Shown here piece after piece: positions 46,831 to 54,914 of a stretch of 64,000 nucleotides of DNA. Numbering within the stretch: position 1 is the stretch's first letter; every line of letters starts with the position of its first letter. The DNA comes from Polynucleobacter sp. AP-Melu-500A-A1 (lineage in GTDB: Bacteria > Pseudomonadota > Gammaproteobacteria > Burkholderiales > Burkholderiaceae). Where the stretch lies: assembly GCF_018882125.1 (NCBI RefSeq), contig NZ_JACVOZ010000003.1, positions 1-64,000 of the forward strand, read 5' to 3'. Below the pieces are notes generated by a model. The model searched no databases, had not been told where the DNA came from, and worked only from the letters and a program-made list of their open reading frames with translations. Made by a program: the position numbers and the translations under genes.

Positions 46831-46935
46831 CTAAAAGCCACTGTTATTCAAAGGCACAGTAATGACCCACATCAAAGGGATAGTTGGATCTACGTCTATC
46901 TTGTACTTCTTGCCATTGACATTTAACTCAGCCAT
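46831..46935 (-). pseudogene. 5' remnant of a xanthine dehydrogenase-family 2Fe-2S subunit gene
   Basis: ATG at 46935 has GGGAG 7 bases upstream and opens a 34-codon frame, MAELNVNGKKYKIDVDPTIP, continuing LMWVI and then unrelated VPLNNSGF to a stop. The first 25 residues match the start of (2Fe-2S)-binding subunits of the IorA/CoxS type, in which LWVI is followed by the cluster-binding FGCGxGxCGAC region. That region is missing, so the gene is cut off just before its first cysteine. It lies between soxX and lrgA and probably marks a deletion. Confidence 0.65.
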
Positions 46936-47061
46936 GAGTGGACTCCCATTTATTTTGTAATTGAGGTTCATTTAATATACCCCCTGCTTTTTTGTTAGTT
47001 ATCTTAACCAAGAATTAAATTATTGCTTTGCAATATAAATAGACGGCTGTAAGATCAAAGC

Positions 47062-47409
47062 ATGATTTTCGGCCTCGTTCAAATACTGCTATTTCAATGT
47101 CTCGGTGAGCTAGTATCCAAATTTTTGTTACCCACCCTGCCAGGACCAGTCATCGGCTTAATACTATTAGTACTTTGGCTGGCGCTACGTAAGGGGGTAA
47201 ATGCTGAACTAGCGATGGTGGCAGATGGCTTTAGCCAATATCTAGGCCTACTCTTTGTTCCCGCTGCAGTGGGGGTTGTTCTTTTTTTACCGCAATTAAA
47301 GGCCAATGCTTTGGCTATTATTAGCGCCTTAATTGGTAGCGTTGTTTTGACCATTGCTTCTAGCGCTCTTGTAGCGCGTTTTCTGAGTAAGAAAGAAGCA
47401 CATGAGTGA
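47062..47409 (+). CDS. lrgA: CidA/LrgA-family membrane protein
   Basis: Small holin-like membrane protein; in other bacteria CidA/LrgA with LrgB affects murein hydrolase export, autolysis or export of small acids. The 115-residue protein has about four membrane segments and the family motif LPGPVIGLILLVLWLAL, then FVPAAVGVVLFLPQL. Its stop overlaps the lrgB start by 8 bases, so the pair is translated together. The physiological role here is inferred from family only. Confidence 0.9.
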   Translation: MIFGLVQILLFQCLGELVSKFLLPTLPGPVIGLILLVLWLALRKGVNAELAMVADGFSQYLGLLFVPAAVGVVLFLPQLKANALAIISALIGSVVLTIASSALVARFLSKKEAHE

Positions 47410-48130
47410 AAAACACTCGATTGTGGAGATTTGGGTCTATCTCTCTGGCAGCCCCCTCTTTGCTTTATTTATTACATTAGCCGCCTATCAAATTGGCCTA
47501 TCAATCTATAAGGCTAGCAGGCAGAATCCTTTAGCAAATCCTGTGGCGATTGCAATTTTGATTGTTGCCACCACGATTCAACTGATTGAAATGCCTTATT
47601 CAAACTACTTTGAGGGTGCTCAGTTTATCCATTTCTTATTGGGATCAGCTACCGTATCTTTGGCAATCCCCATCTACCGTGGTCTCAATAGTTTGAAGGG
47701 TCGCTCTATTCCACTAATTTTTTCTTTAAGCACTGGCGGACTCATTTCTATTTTTAGTGCAGTAGGTATTGCGACTCTTTTGGGTGCTGACTCTAGCATT
47801 ACTGGTGCAATGTATCCTAAATCAGTCACTGCGCCAATAGCCATGGGTATCGCTGAGCGTATTGGCGTCTCACCCACATTAACCGCCATTTTTGCGGTTT
47901 GCACTGGAATCATGGGCGCTGTTTTGGCCCCCTTTGTTCTCAATGCCTTGGGAATGAAAGCTTGGTGGCAACGGGGCTTTGCCATTGGCATTGGAGCCCA
48001 TGGGATTGGCACCTCCAGGGCCTTTAGTATTCATCCTGAAGCGGGGACCTATGCTAGCCTCGCGATGGGAATGAACGGCGTGATTAGCGCTATTGCGATT
48101 CCCATCATCTACCACTTATTTAACAAGTAA
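47402..48130 (+). CDS. lrgB: LrgB-family membrane protein
   Basis: Partner of LrgA. The 242-residue protein has about six to seven hydrophobic segments and the LrgB signature: NPVAIAILIV, LLGSATVSLAIPIYRGL, YPKSVTAPIAMGIAERIG and GIGAHGIGTSRAF near residues 199-211. Located directly after and overlapping lrgA. It is convergent with a Bug-family gene 13 bases away, and no two-component lytSR genes are present. Confidence 0.92.
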   Translation: MSEKHSIVEIWVYLSGSPLFALFITLAAYQIGLSIYKASRQNPLANPVAIAILIVATTIQLIEMPYSNYFEGAQFIHFLLGSATVSLAIPIYRGLNSLKGRSIPLIFSLSTGGLISIFSAVGIATLLGADSSITGAMYPKSVTAPIAMGIAERIGVSPTLTAIFAVCTGIMGAVLAPFVLNALGMKAWWQRGFAIGIGAHGIGTSRAFSIHPEAGTYASLAMGMNGVISAIAIPIIYHLFNK

Positions 48131-48143
48131 AAATTGCTTTGCT

Positions 48144-49121
48144 TTACTCAGATTTAATTTGCATACCCTTAACAATCGGCGAAAATCGTAATAAGTCAGA
48201 CTTGATTTGCTCGCCAAATTTTTCAGGAGTGCCTGGTGTTGGTGTGATTCCCATTCCCAGAAGTTTTGCCTTACCTTCGGGTGAATTTAAAATCTCATTT
48301 AAGGCTTGATTTAATTTCATCACAATCGGTTTAGGTGTTTTTGCTGGAGCCAATAAGCCAACCCAATCATCTATCTCAAAATCCTTGACACCACTTTCGA
48401 TGAAGGTTGGAACATCCGGTAAGCCTGGACTTCTCTTGGCACTAGACACAGCAATAGCCTTAATGCGCCCAGACTTCACATATTGATTTGCTCCAGCTAC
48501 AGCGGTATAGACCAAAGGGATATTACCGCCCAATAAATCAATGAGAGCTTGACCTCCGCCCTTATAAGGAACGTGAACTAAATTAGCACCCGTTTTTTGC
48601 TTTAAAAGTTCCCCTGCAATATGCGGCGTTCCACCAGAGCCTGAAGTTCCGTAAGAAAGGCCATTGGGATCCTTCTTAGAAATAGCAAGCACCTCAGCCC
48701 ATGTTTTGCCAGGAAAATCATTATTCGCCACCAATATCAAAATGGCATCACCAATTTTTCCTATGGGGGCAAAGTCTTTCATGCTATCAAAGGGAACCTT
48801 ATCAAATAGCGATGGGTTAATCGATAAAGTACCTGCATAACCCAGCAATAAGATATATCCATCTGGCTCTGCAGAAGCAACCATTTGAGCACCAATATTG
48901 CCAGAAGCTCCAGGGCGGTTATCGGCAATGACTTGCTGCCCTAGTTTTAATGTCAGTTGTTCAGCAATATAACGACCTGAAGTATCAGTAACACCTCCGG
49001 GTGTAAACGGAATAATTAAACGAATGGGTCGATTAGGATAGGTCGACTGTGCGCTAACATTGAAAGAAAAAATACTGGCCAATAGAAATGCTAGAGACAA
49101 CCCAATATGATGCAATCTCAT
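48144..49121 (-). CDS. Bug-family (TctC-like) periplasmic solute-binding protein
   Basis: The 325-residue protein has a signal peptide ending NVSAQ, then YPNRPIRLIIPFTPGGVTDT, GASGNIGAQMVASAEPDGY, GTSGSGGTPHIAGELL and PYKGGGQALIDLLGGNIP, all typical of the family. A good ribosome binding site (AAGGATTGAG) precedes the ATG. It is the last gene of a four-gene minus-strand run, 10 bases after an isocitrate lyase/PEP mutase-family gene, so it may bind that enzyme's substrate or a precursor. Sequence differs clearly from the Bug protein at 38595. Confidence 0.94.
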   Translation of the reverse strand: MRLHHIGLSLAFLLASIFSFNVSAQSTYPNRPIRLIIPFTPGGVTDTSGRYIAEQLTLKLGQQVIADNRPGASGNIGAQMVASAEPDGYILLLGYAGTLSINPSLFDKVPFDSMKDFAPIGKIGDAILILVANNDFPGKTWAEVLAISKKDPNGLSYGTSGSGGTPHIAGELLKQKTGANLVHVPYKGGGQALIDLLGGNIPLVYTAVAGANQYVKSGRIKAIAVSSAKRSPGLPDVPTFIESGVKDFEIDDWVGLLAPAKTPKPIVMKLNQALNEILNSPEGKAKLLGMGITPTPGTPEKFGEQIKSDLLRFSPIVKGMQIKSE

Positions 49122-49131
49122 CTCAATCCTT

Positions 49132-50007
49132 TTATTTAGTTTCTACAAACTTCTTCTCAAACTCCCAAACATCCTCAAAGCCCATTAACTTGGATAACTC
49201 TGCAAAGTCATACAAATCTACCGCTTGATCAACTGAAGAACCCGTACTCTTAAATTGCTCGTATACCTTCGTCATCGCCTGTACCGAAGCAAGTAAGGCT
49301 GTCACTGGGAAGATTACAATTTTGTAACCTAGTTTTTCAAGCTCCTCTTTTGATAAAACGGGAGTACGCCCTTTTTCCACCATATTGGCGACCAAAGGTA
49401 TCCCACGAAATGTCTGACAGATTCTTTGCATTTCATCTACCGATTCTGGGGACTCAATAAATAAAATATCTGCCCCAGCTTTTGCATAGGCTTCACCGCG
49501 CCTTAAGGCCTCATCTAATCCCAAAGTAGTTCGTGCATCAGTTCTAGCAATAATTTGAAAGTTGGGGTCTGTGCGAGAGTTGACTGCCACTTCAATTTTT
49601 TTCACCATATCTTCCATTGGAATCACTCGTCTTCCTGGAGTATGGCCACATTTTTTAGGAAACTCTTGATCTTCCAGTTGTATAGCTACGGCTCCCGCTG
49701 CCTCATACCCTCTAATGGTATGCCTCACATTTAATAAGCCGCCATATCCGGTATCACCATCAGCAATTAATGGGGTTTTAGCCATACCAGCCATAGAAGT
49801 CACCCTGCCAACCATATCCGTGTAGGTTGCTACTCCAGCATCCGGAAGCCCTAATAAAGAAGCAACTGTTCCATACCCCGTCATATAAAGCGCTTCAAAA
49901 TTCATGCGATCAGCAAGTCGCAAAGAAACCATCTCAAATACCCCTGGTGCAACTACCAGCCCAGGTTGCGCTAAGCGCTTTTTAAACTCTGCTCTAAATG
50001 AAGTCAT
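49132..50007 (-). CDS. isocitrate lyase/PEP mutase superfamily protein
   Basis: Cytoplasmic enzyme of the superfamily that cleaves or rearranges C-C or C-P bonds of small 2-hydroxy or 2-oxo acids. The 291-residue protein has the metal-binding ADGDTGYGG, AIQLEDQEFPKKCGH with the superfamily KKCGH loop, IARTDAR and FIESPES. Length and motifs fit 2,3-dimethylmalate lyase, 2-methylisocitrate lyase or oxaloacetate decarboxylase-like members; I cannot tell which. AGGA precedes ATG at 50007. The Bug gene 10 bases downstream suggests import of a related carboxylate. Confidence 0.88.
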   Translation of the reverse strand: MTSFRAEFKKRLAQPGLVVAPGVFEMVSLRLADRMNFEALYMTGYGTVASLLGLPDAGVATYTDMVGRVTSMAGMAKTPLIADGDTGYGGLLNVRHTIRGYEAAGAVAIQLEDQEFPKKCGHTPGRRVIPMEDMVKKIEVAVNSRTDPNFQIIARTDARTTLGLDEALRRGEAYAKAGADILFIESPESVDEMQRICQTFRGIPLVANMVEKGRTPVLSKEELEKLGYKIVIFPVTALLASVQAMTKVYEQFKSTGSSVDQAVDLYDFAELSKLMGFEDVWEFEKKFVETK

Positions 50008-50014
50008 ATCAATC

Positions 50015-51367
50015 CTAATTTTTCATGGCCACATCAATGACCTCAGTTGGTACATTGTTAAGATAAAAGCGTTTGATTTCCAGATCACAACTGACATCTT
50101 TAGGTTCAATGGGTCTTTGCAGTGATATGCCCTCGATCGTTTTGCAACGACTCAGTGCCACATAGACCTGCCCTGATGCAAAGGTACCAGATGAGAGGTC
50201 AACTTTGACTTTATCTAGCGTCTTTCCTTGGCTCTTATGAATCGTCACAGCCCAAGCAAGCATGAGGGGTATCTGCACGTAAGTTCCAATGATTTGCGGT
50301 GAAATCTTTCCGGACATCATGTCATGATCGTAGCGATAGGATTCCCATTGATGACCAATCACCTCGACGGTGTTGGAGTATGGTCCATTTTTTACCATTA
50401 CCTTGACCTTATCTGGCAATAGTTCACGTACCACCCCTATAGTGCCATTTACCCAGCGCTTAGGAAAACCGCTATCGGTAGCTGTAAACATCACTTTGGC
50501 GCCAACCTTAAGCGCTAGAGTATTCGGTGATGGCAAATTACGCTCATCCACATTGAACTTACCTGTAGTTTTACCTGCATACACTTTGACATCATTTTCA
50601 ATAGCGCGCAGACCTGCGCCATTAATTTGGTCAGCCCTGGCGTTGGTAGTGGTTAAGGTAATGGTTTCTTCGTCTAGCACTTGATCTTGGCGGTAGCACT
50701 GAGCATTAAGTGTATCGATTGCATCATCAACATCTTGATTAATGCGAATACGATTTAAGAGGCTCGCAAAGTGCTCATCTTTTTGACGGAAAATTTTAGA
50801 TAGTTCTACCATCGTCACTTCTTTGCGGTGCAAAGCCATAGCGCAGAAGAAGTAAGGGCCTTCATAGCCACGCTCAGAGAGTACTTGCATATCAGCACTT
50901 GACACTACCGGTGGTAATTGAAACAAATCCCCCACAAACATGACCTGAATCCCGCCAAAGGGTTTGCCCTTCTGAGGACCATTCTCGCGCAAGAACAAAT
51001 CCATCGCATCAACCACATCAGCACGCACCATCGATATCTCGTCAATGATGAGCAGGCGAATGTCTTTATATAAGCGCTTATCGCGCAGCGGCTTAATATC
51101 TTCTTCGGGGAAGATTAAACGCGGGGGTAATCTAAAGAAGGAATGAATCGTCACTCCTTTCACCTGAAGTGCGGCGACTCCCGTTGGTGCCACGACAACC
51201 ACGTTACCAGGAATAGTCTCTCGAAGATAACCAATCAGCGTGGTTTTACCGGTGCCAGCTTTACCACTGACAAAGATATAAGGATCGCGGCGTTCAATGG
51301 CATCAATGACGGCCTGGTAATCAGGGGTTACTTCAATTTCAGAAGATTCAATAGTGGGGTTTGACAT
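50015..51367 (-). CDS. PIF1-like helicase (AAA/RecD-fold, superfamily 1B)
   Basis: ATP-driven 5'-3' DNA helicase by family. The 450-residue protein has Walker A GKAGTGKTTL (about residues 33-42) and VVVVAPTGVAALQVKGVTIHSFF (motif Ia; first half read as the conserved APTGVAA). The DExx box LLIIDEISMVRADVVDAMD and MFVGDLFQLPPV follow, and the C-terminal motifs TIHKSQGKTLDKV and YVALSRCKT. GTG at 51370 is an alternative start; ATG at 51367 is used. The start almost touches the stop of the SUMF1-domain gene upstream, so they are coupled. Bacterial PIF1 proteins work in replication or recombination; no partner is seen. Confidence 0.92.
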   Translation of the reverse strand: MSNPTIESSEIEVTPDYQAVIDAIERRDPYIFVSGKAGTGKTTLIGYLRETIPGNVVVVAPTGVAALQVKGVTIHSFFRLPPRLIFPEEDIKPLRDKRLYKDIRLLIIDEISMVRADVVDAMDLFLRENGPQKGKPFGGIQVMFVGDLFQLPPVVSSADMQVLSERGYEGPYFFCAMALHRKEVTMVELSKIFRQKDEHFASLLNRIRINQDVDDAIDTLNAQCYRQDQVLDEETITLTTTNARADQINGAGLRAIENDVKVYAGKTTGKFNVDERNLPSPNTLALKVGAKVMFTATDSGFPKRWVNGTIGVVRELLPDKVKVMVKNGPYSNTVEVIGHQWESYRYDHDMMSGKISPQIIGTYVQIPLMLAWAVTIHKSQGKTLDKVKVDLSSGTFASGQVYVALSRCKTIEGISLQRPIEPKDVSCDLEIKRFYLNNVPTEVIDVAMKN

Positions 51368-51370
51368 CAC

Positions 51371-52156
51371 TTATTGTTTCACGGCATCAGCGACGCATCG
51401 AAAACCAATGTAAACCACGGCGATATCCCCTGGTTTGGATTCCACATCCGATTCTTGCTGCCTATCTGGTCCATACCACCAAGAAGCGCCACGAGTAATA
51501 TACCCACCATTTTGTTCCGTAGCCGTCCATTCCCAAACATTACCGCCCATATCGAATAATCCATTGACGCCAGGCTTAGTTGAACCTGTTACAACATGAC
51601 CTGTACCTCGATTGAGAGCCCCTGCAGGCGCTAAACCTTTGTAATCACCACACCCACTTAAACAATGAGATACCAATGGGGTACTACCTCCGGGATAAGG
51701 GTAACGCTGATCTTTAACGTACCCAGTTGCTGGGGTGGCACGCTGCTCTAAGAATGCAGCTGATATCCACTCATCATTACTTGGCAAGCGTTTTCCATAA
51801 TAGCGGCACACAGACTCTGCCTCTTTTTGATTGAGATGCACTGCTGGCTCTAAGTCTTTAGCGGCAACACCATAAGGAGTCTTCCAAGTCCAGCCTGGTT
51901 TTTTAACGAATCCTGATTCATAAGAAAGGCCGCCGCCATTTTTTTCGGCGTTACTCATAAAACCAGTGGCTGATGCAAAACCTTTGACATCCCCGATAGT
52001 CATCTCGGTTTGATCCCAGATCAGTTTGCCAATCTGTACTGTGGGAATTGAAGCGCTTGGAGCTGCTTGACCACTAGAGGGCCTCAGCATGAAATATAGC
52101 GCTATCACTGAAAGGACTAGTCCAAAAAGGACTTGGTAGATATCAAACTTTTTCAT
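51371..52156 (-). CDS. membrane-anchored SUMF1/FGE-sulfatase-domain protein
   Basis: The 261-residue protein has an N-terminal membrane anchor (YQVLFGLVLSVIALYFMLRP) and then a formylglycine-generating-enzyme-like fold: MTIGDVKGFASATGF, PAVHLNQKEAESVCRYYGKRLPS, GLFDMGGNVWEWTAT and the ending YIGFRCVADAV. The two catalytic cysteines of true FGE near GSW...RC are not both present, so it is probably a non-enzymatic or differently acting member. Part of a minus-strand run with the helicase, PEP mutase-family and Bug genes. Confidence 0.87.
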   Translation of the reverse strand: MKKFDIYQVLFGLVLSVIALYFMLRPSSGQAAPSASIPTVQIGKLIWDQTEMTIGDVKGFASATGFMSNAEKNGGGLSYESGFVKKPGWTWKTPYGVAAKDLEPAVHLNQKEAESVCRYYGKRLPSNDEWISAAFLEQRATPATGYVKDQRYPYPGGSTPLVSHCLSGCGDYKGLAPAGALNRGTGHVVTGSTKPGVNGLFDMGGNVWEWTATEQNGGYITRGASWWYGPDRQQESDVESKPGDIAVVYIGFRCVADAVKQ

Positions 52157-52175
52157 AGTTAATTACTCTAATAGA

Positions 52176-52198
52176 AAAAGCCCCAAAAAGGAGCTTTT
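52176..52198 (-). terminator. terminator of the tRNA-His gene
   Basis: AAAAGC-C-CC and GG-A-GCTTTT pair around an AAAAA loop with one internal mismatch, with a T-run on the minus strand 13 bases after the tRNA 3' end. Confidence 0.75.
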
Positions 52199-52210
52199 AT
52201 CGAAGTTTGG

Positions 52211-52287
52211 TGGGGCGAACGACGGGGCTCGAACCCGCGACAACCAGAATCACAATCTGGGACTCTACCAACTGAGCTACGTCCGCC
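52211..52287 (-). tRNA. tRNA-His (anticodon GTG)
   Basis: On the minus strand the extra G-1 pairs with C73, as expected for histidine. The acceptor GCGGACG pairs with CGTTCGC, the anticodon loop is TTGTGAT and the T arm is GCGGGTTCGAGCCCCGT. CCA is encoded at 52211-52213; total length 77 bases. Confidence 0.96.
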
Positions 52288-52354
52288 GTTGTAGAGGAGA
52301 CATTATAGCTTTTTGCTCAAAAACCTGTCAAAAACGCTGGCTTTTGCCGTTTAG

Positions 52355-53437
52355 TTAAGCACTTTCAAATTCAAAAGCAGCCCAATCGCCAAGGGTTAAG
52401 CTGGCATCTATGAAAAAGTCGGCAATCGCTGCTTTACTCTGAACCTTGGCCAAAGCATGATGGTCTGAAAGTCTTTGACGCCAATAGCGTGCTCCTGCCC
52501 TACCATGCGCTAGACCCAAAATATGCCTTGTGAAAGCGCCGATATAAAACGGCTTACCTTTTGCTTTGCACTCATCAAACCAGGATTGCACTTGTTTGAC
52601 TAATGCAATCTGAATACGATGCCATTCAGTTTCGCTAAAGAGATAACCTGCAGCATCGCCATCAGTATTGATTAAATCATCCCAACCGAGAAGCATGGCT
52701 GGAAAATGATATGCCGCTCTACCAACCATAAAACCATCGAAGTCATTCCAATGACCAGCAATTTGTTCATTCGATTCTAGGCCACCATTGAGAAGAACCT
52801 TTAAATTGGGGAATTGTTCTTGCGCGTCTACCCTAAGTCTAGCGGCCACCTCATAACGCAAAGGCGGCTTACTACGATTTTCTTTGGGAGATAAACCCTT
52901 GAGAACTGCATTTCGCGCATGAATAGTCACTTGACTTGCGCCAGCATGTGCCACTGCCAAGATAAAGTTGAGAGCAAATTGATAATCATGCTCCGAACTA
53001 GCAGCATCCATTGAATCTAGGCCAAGCCGATGCTTTACTGAAATAGGAATATCGACTGCAGCCTTCATTGCTTTTACACAATCAGCAACTAAATTGGGCT
53101 CTGCCATCAGACATGCGCCAAAAGCGCCTCGCTGAACCCGCTCCGATGGGCAGCCACAATTTAAATCTATCTCATCGTAACCCCACTGCTGGGCGAGTTC
53201 TGCAGCTTTAGCTAAATCACTAGGTTCAGAACCACCTAATTGCAATACGACTGGATGTTGGTCTTGTGAGTAATCTAAATGACGAGATACATCACCATGA
53301 ATCAATGCACCCGTAGTCACCATCTCGCTATAAAGGACCGCCTCTTTCGTTAGCGTGCGATGAAAAGATCGACAGTGTCTATCCGTCCACTCCATCATGG
53401 GAGCAACCGCTAATCTTTTCTTTTTTATATTCTCCAT
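52355..53437 (-). CDS. dusA: tRNA-dihydrouridine(20/20a) synthase
   Basis: FMN enzyme that reduces uridine to dihydrouridine in the D loop of tRNA. The 360-residue protein has the DusA-type N terminus LAVAPMMEWTDRHCRSFHR, then VLQLGGSEP, DEIDLNCGCPSERVQRGAFG with the catalytic Cys, SVKHRLGLD, IHARNA and GRAAYHFP, with the family's helical C-terminal domain. ATG at 53437 is used; GTG at 53449 adds four residues. It overlaps or abuts the RelE-type toxin gene upstream and may be cotranscribed with that toxin-antitoxin pair. Confidence 0.94.
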   Translation of the reverse strand: MENIKKKRLAVAPMMEWTDRHCRSFHRTLTKEAVLYSEMVTTGALIHGDVSRHLDYSQDQHPVVLQLGGSEPSDLAKAAELAQQWGYDEIDLNCGCPSERVQRGAFGACLMAEPNLVADCVKAMKAAVDIPISVKHRLGLDSMDAASSEHDYQFALNFILAVAHAGASQVTIHARNAVLKGLSPKENRSKPPLRYEVAARLRVDAQEQFPNLKVLLNGGLESNEQIAGHWNDFDGFMVGRAAYHFPAMLLGWDDLINTDGDAAGYLFSETEWHRIQIALVKQVQSWFDECKAKGKPFYIGAFTRHILGLAHGRAGARYWRQRLSDHHALAKVQSKAAIADFFIDASLTLGDWAAFEFESA

Positions 53438-53441
53438 GCCC

Positions 53442-53720
53442 TCATTCACCCTGGCGCTTTAAGTCACGATAGAAATTCTCATGAGGCCCAAAGGTCAATA
53501 GCTTGATGCTCTCTTCATCCAAAATACGATAGGCTAGCAAGCATAGTTGCTGCGATAGTTTAAATTTATAAACCCGAACTCCAAGCAAATCTCCGGCCTT
53601 AGACTCTCCAATAGATGGGCTTGAACTGATCATCCTTACTGCAGCATCTAGTTCTGTTTTATGTGAAGGGTGAAGTTTTTTTGTAGCCTTAACAAACGAG
53701 TTGGTAACAAGTAAACGCAT
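53442..53720 (-). CDS. RelE/ParE-family toxin
   Basis: The 92-residue protein is a compact RelE/ParE-type toxin: it starts MRLLVTNSFVKATKKLHPSH, has SIGESKAGDLLGVRVYKFK and CLLAYRIL, and ends SIKLLTFGPHENFYRDLKR, the usual HENFYRDL motif of this group. Its ATG overlaps the antitoxin stop by one base (TGATG), and its stop falls at the start of dusA. Activity as an mRNA interferase or gyrase inhibitor is not distinguishable here. Confidence 0.9.
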   Translation of the reverse strand: MRLLVTNSFVKATKKLHPSHKTELDAAVRMISSSPSIGESKAGDLLGVRVYKFKLSQQLCLLAYRILDEESIKLLTFGPHENFYRDLKRQGE

Positions 53721-53929
53721 CAGTTAAATACGTATTCGCCGATGACACTCTCTTGGTCTGCAATCAAGATCTCACGAATCATGGAAAAAGGTAAGTCCGG
53801 ATTTTCTTGGGCAATCTTACCGATCTGTGACCAGTACTCAATCTGCTTAGGCACTGAGCGATGCTCAATATGGCCATAGACCTTGGCTTGCTCTACTAAA
53901 GCTTCAGACAGCTTGACGTTGATAGACAT
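53720..53929 (-). CDS. ParD-like antitoxin
   Basis: The 69-residue protein begins MSINVKLSEALVEQAKVYG and continues EHRSVPKQIEYWSQIGKIA, matching the ParD-like antitoxin family with a ribbon-helix-helix start. ATG at 53929 is chosen because GGAGG sits 4 bases upstream; the longer open frame to 54076 has no such site and runs through the operator. It is cotranscribed with the toxin and probably dusA, and should bind the palindrome at 53965-53995. Confidence 0.88.
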   Translation of the reverse strand: MSINVKLSEALVEQAKVYGHIEHRSVPKQIEYWSQIGKIAQENPDLPFSMIREILIADQESVIGEYVFN

Positions 53930-53964
53930 ATTGCCTCCTATTGATGAACTTAGGTCCATTATAG

Positions 53965-53995
53965 CATAATAGGTTCCATAAAGGAACCTATTATG
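53965..53995. promoter_or_regulatory. 13-bp perfect palindrome, probable operator of the ParD-like/RelE module
   Basis: CATAATAGGTTCC (53965-53977) and GGAACCTATTATG (53983-53995) are exact inverted copies with a 5-base spacer, 36 bases upstream of the antitoxin start. Both arms include a CATAAT/TATTATG element that may double as a -10 box. Autorepression by the antitoxin is inferred. Confidence 0.72.
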
Positions 53996-54013
53996 AGGAA
54001 AAAATAGAGCAGG

Positions 54014-54043
54014 CAAAAAAGAGGCAAGTAAGGATGCCTCTCT
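54014..54043 (-). terminator. terminator after the 84-residue gene
   Basis: AGAGGCA (54020-54026) pairs with TGCCTCT (54035-54041), followed on the minus strand by TTTTTT. It lies about 40 bases beyond the stop of the minus-strand gene at 54080 and upstream of the toxin-antitoxin operator. Confidence 0.85.
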
Positions 54044-54079
54044 CTGAAATACTAGCTGATGCCCATAATTAGCCAACTA

Positions 54080-54334
54080 CTAGCGTAATTTAGTAAGCTT
54101 TGCCTCCAACTCAACTGCAAGATCCAGAGCCCCCATGTAGCCTGATTTGAGATGCGCTGGCAGATCTGGGTCCCCTACCATCGATCCGAGAGTTTCTACC
54201 AAACTATAAACAATCCCTTTTGCAGCACTTGCTGGAATCGTACTAGCTGAGACTGCTTGATCAATGTGATTTACAGCATCTAAGAAATAATCGTGGCCAG
54301 GTAGGCCGTCAGAATCTAAGGGCTCCATACTCAT
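54080..54334 (-). CDS. small cytoplasmic protein of unknown function
   Basis: The 84-residue protein is acidic and mostly helical by composition (LDAVNHIDQAVSASTIPASA, then GALDLAVELEAKLTKL), with no membrane segment or Cys. I recognise no family. Its ATG overlaps the stop of the upstream gene by 4 bases (ATGA), so the two are translationally coupled and probably act together. A terminator follows. Confidence 0.75.
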   Translation of the reverse strand: MSMEPLDSDGLPGHDYFLDAVNHIDQAVSASTIPASAAKGIVYSLVETLGSMVGDPDLPAHLKSGYMGALDLAVELEAKLTKLR

Positions 54335-54714
54335 AGCATTTGATCCGCTTTATAAAAAAACTTACGTGCATAGGCAAGTATTTCTTTATCACTTGGATGA
54401 TCCACAGTTTCAACACCAACAATATTTGCTGCAATCTTAGGGTCATGGTGATGCGCATGCTTAATTAATTCTAGCTTGGCTGATCCGGGTCCAATCACCA
54501 AAATCTCCTTAGTTTCATTGACAGCATTAATCACGGAATGTAGATATTTCTCATCCAACTGGAGTCTACCGCTCCCTACTTCACCACCCTTGTGATGTAA
54601 GTGAGTATGTGTAGATTTGGAGCGAATAACTTCAGCTTCGCTAGCTGCTTCACTCAAAAACATCACATGTGCTTCTTGATGGTCAATCCAAATAACTGCG
54701 TGATTTAATGACAT
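54331..54714 (-). CDS. 'translational machinery protein' family, eRF1 domain-like
   Basis: The 127-residue protein begins SLNHAVIWIDHQEAHVMFL and has a His-rich stretch STHTHLHHKGG near residues 35-45, then EILVIGPGSAKLELIKHAHH and VETVDHPSDKEILAYARKFF. Proteins of this pattern are annotated as translational machinery protein, related to the N-terminal eRF1/Pelota-like fold; the true function is not established. First gene of a two-gene unit with the 84-residue protein. Confidence 0.75.
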   Translation of the reverse strand: MSLNHAVIWIDHQEAHVMFLSEAASEAEVIRSKSTHTHLHHKGGEVGSGRLQLDEKYLHSVINAVNETKEILVIGPGSAKLELIKHAHHHDPKIAANIVGVETVDHPSDKEILAYARKFFYKADQML

Positions 54715-54914
54715 TACTATCCTTATGATGGTTATATACTGGGATCACAATACACCCAGAATACAGTTTGGTCACCTAAAGAATTGGGGCAGGTCAAAGT
54801 CCTCTTTACGGATAGCTTATAAATGGCCAAATTGGACTAAAAGACCCCAGTCATCTGAAATATAGGGTAAATATTAAATGCTTATACTAAGGTGGCACAT
54901 TTAATTTGAACACC

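Noticed and set aside
53930-54076. N-terminal extension of the ParD-like antitoxin to 118 residues
   Set aside because: The extension would be translated through the operator palindrome and terminator; GGAGG lies just before the ATG at 53929.
54331-54714. A host-attachment or eRF1 release-factor function for the gene
   Set aside because: Only the start resembles that fold; release-factor motifs (GGQ) are absent, so no function was assigned.
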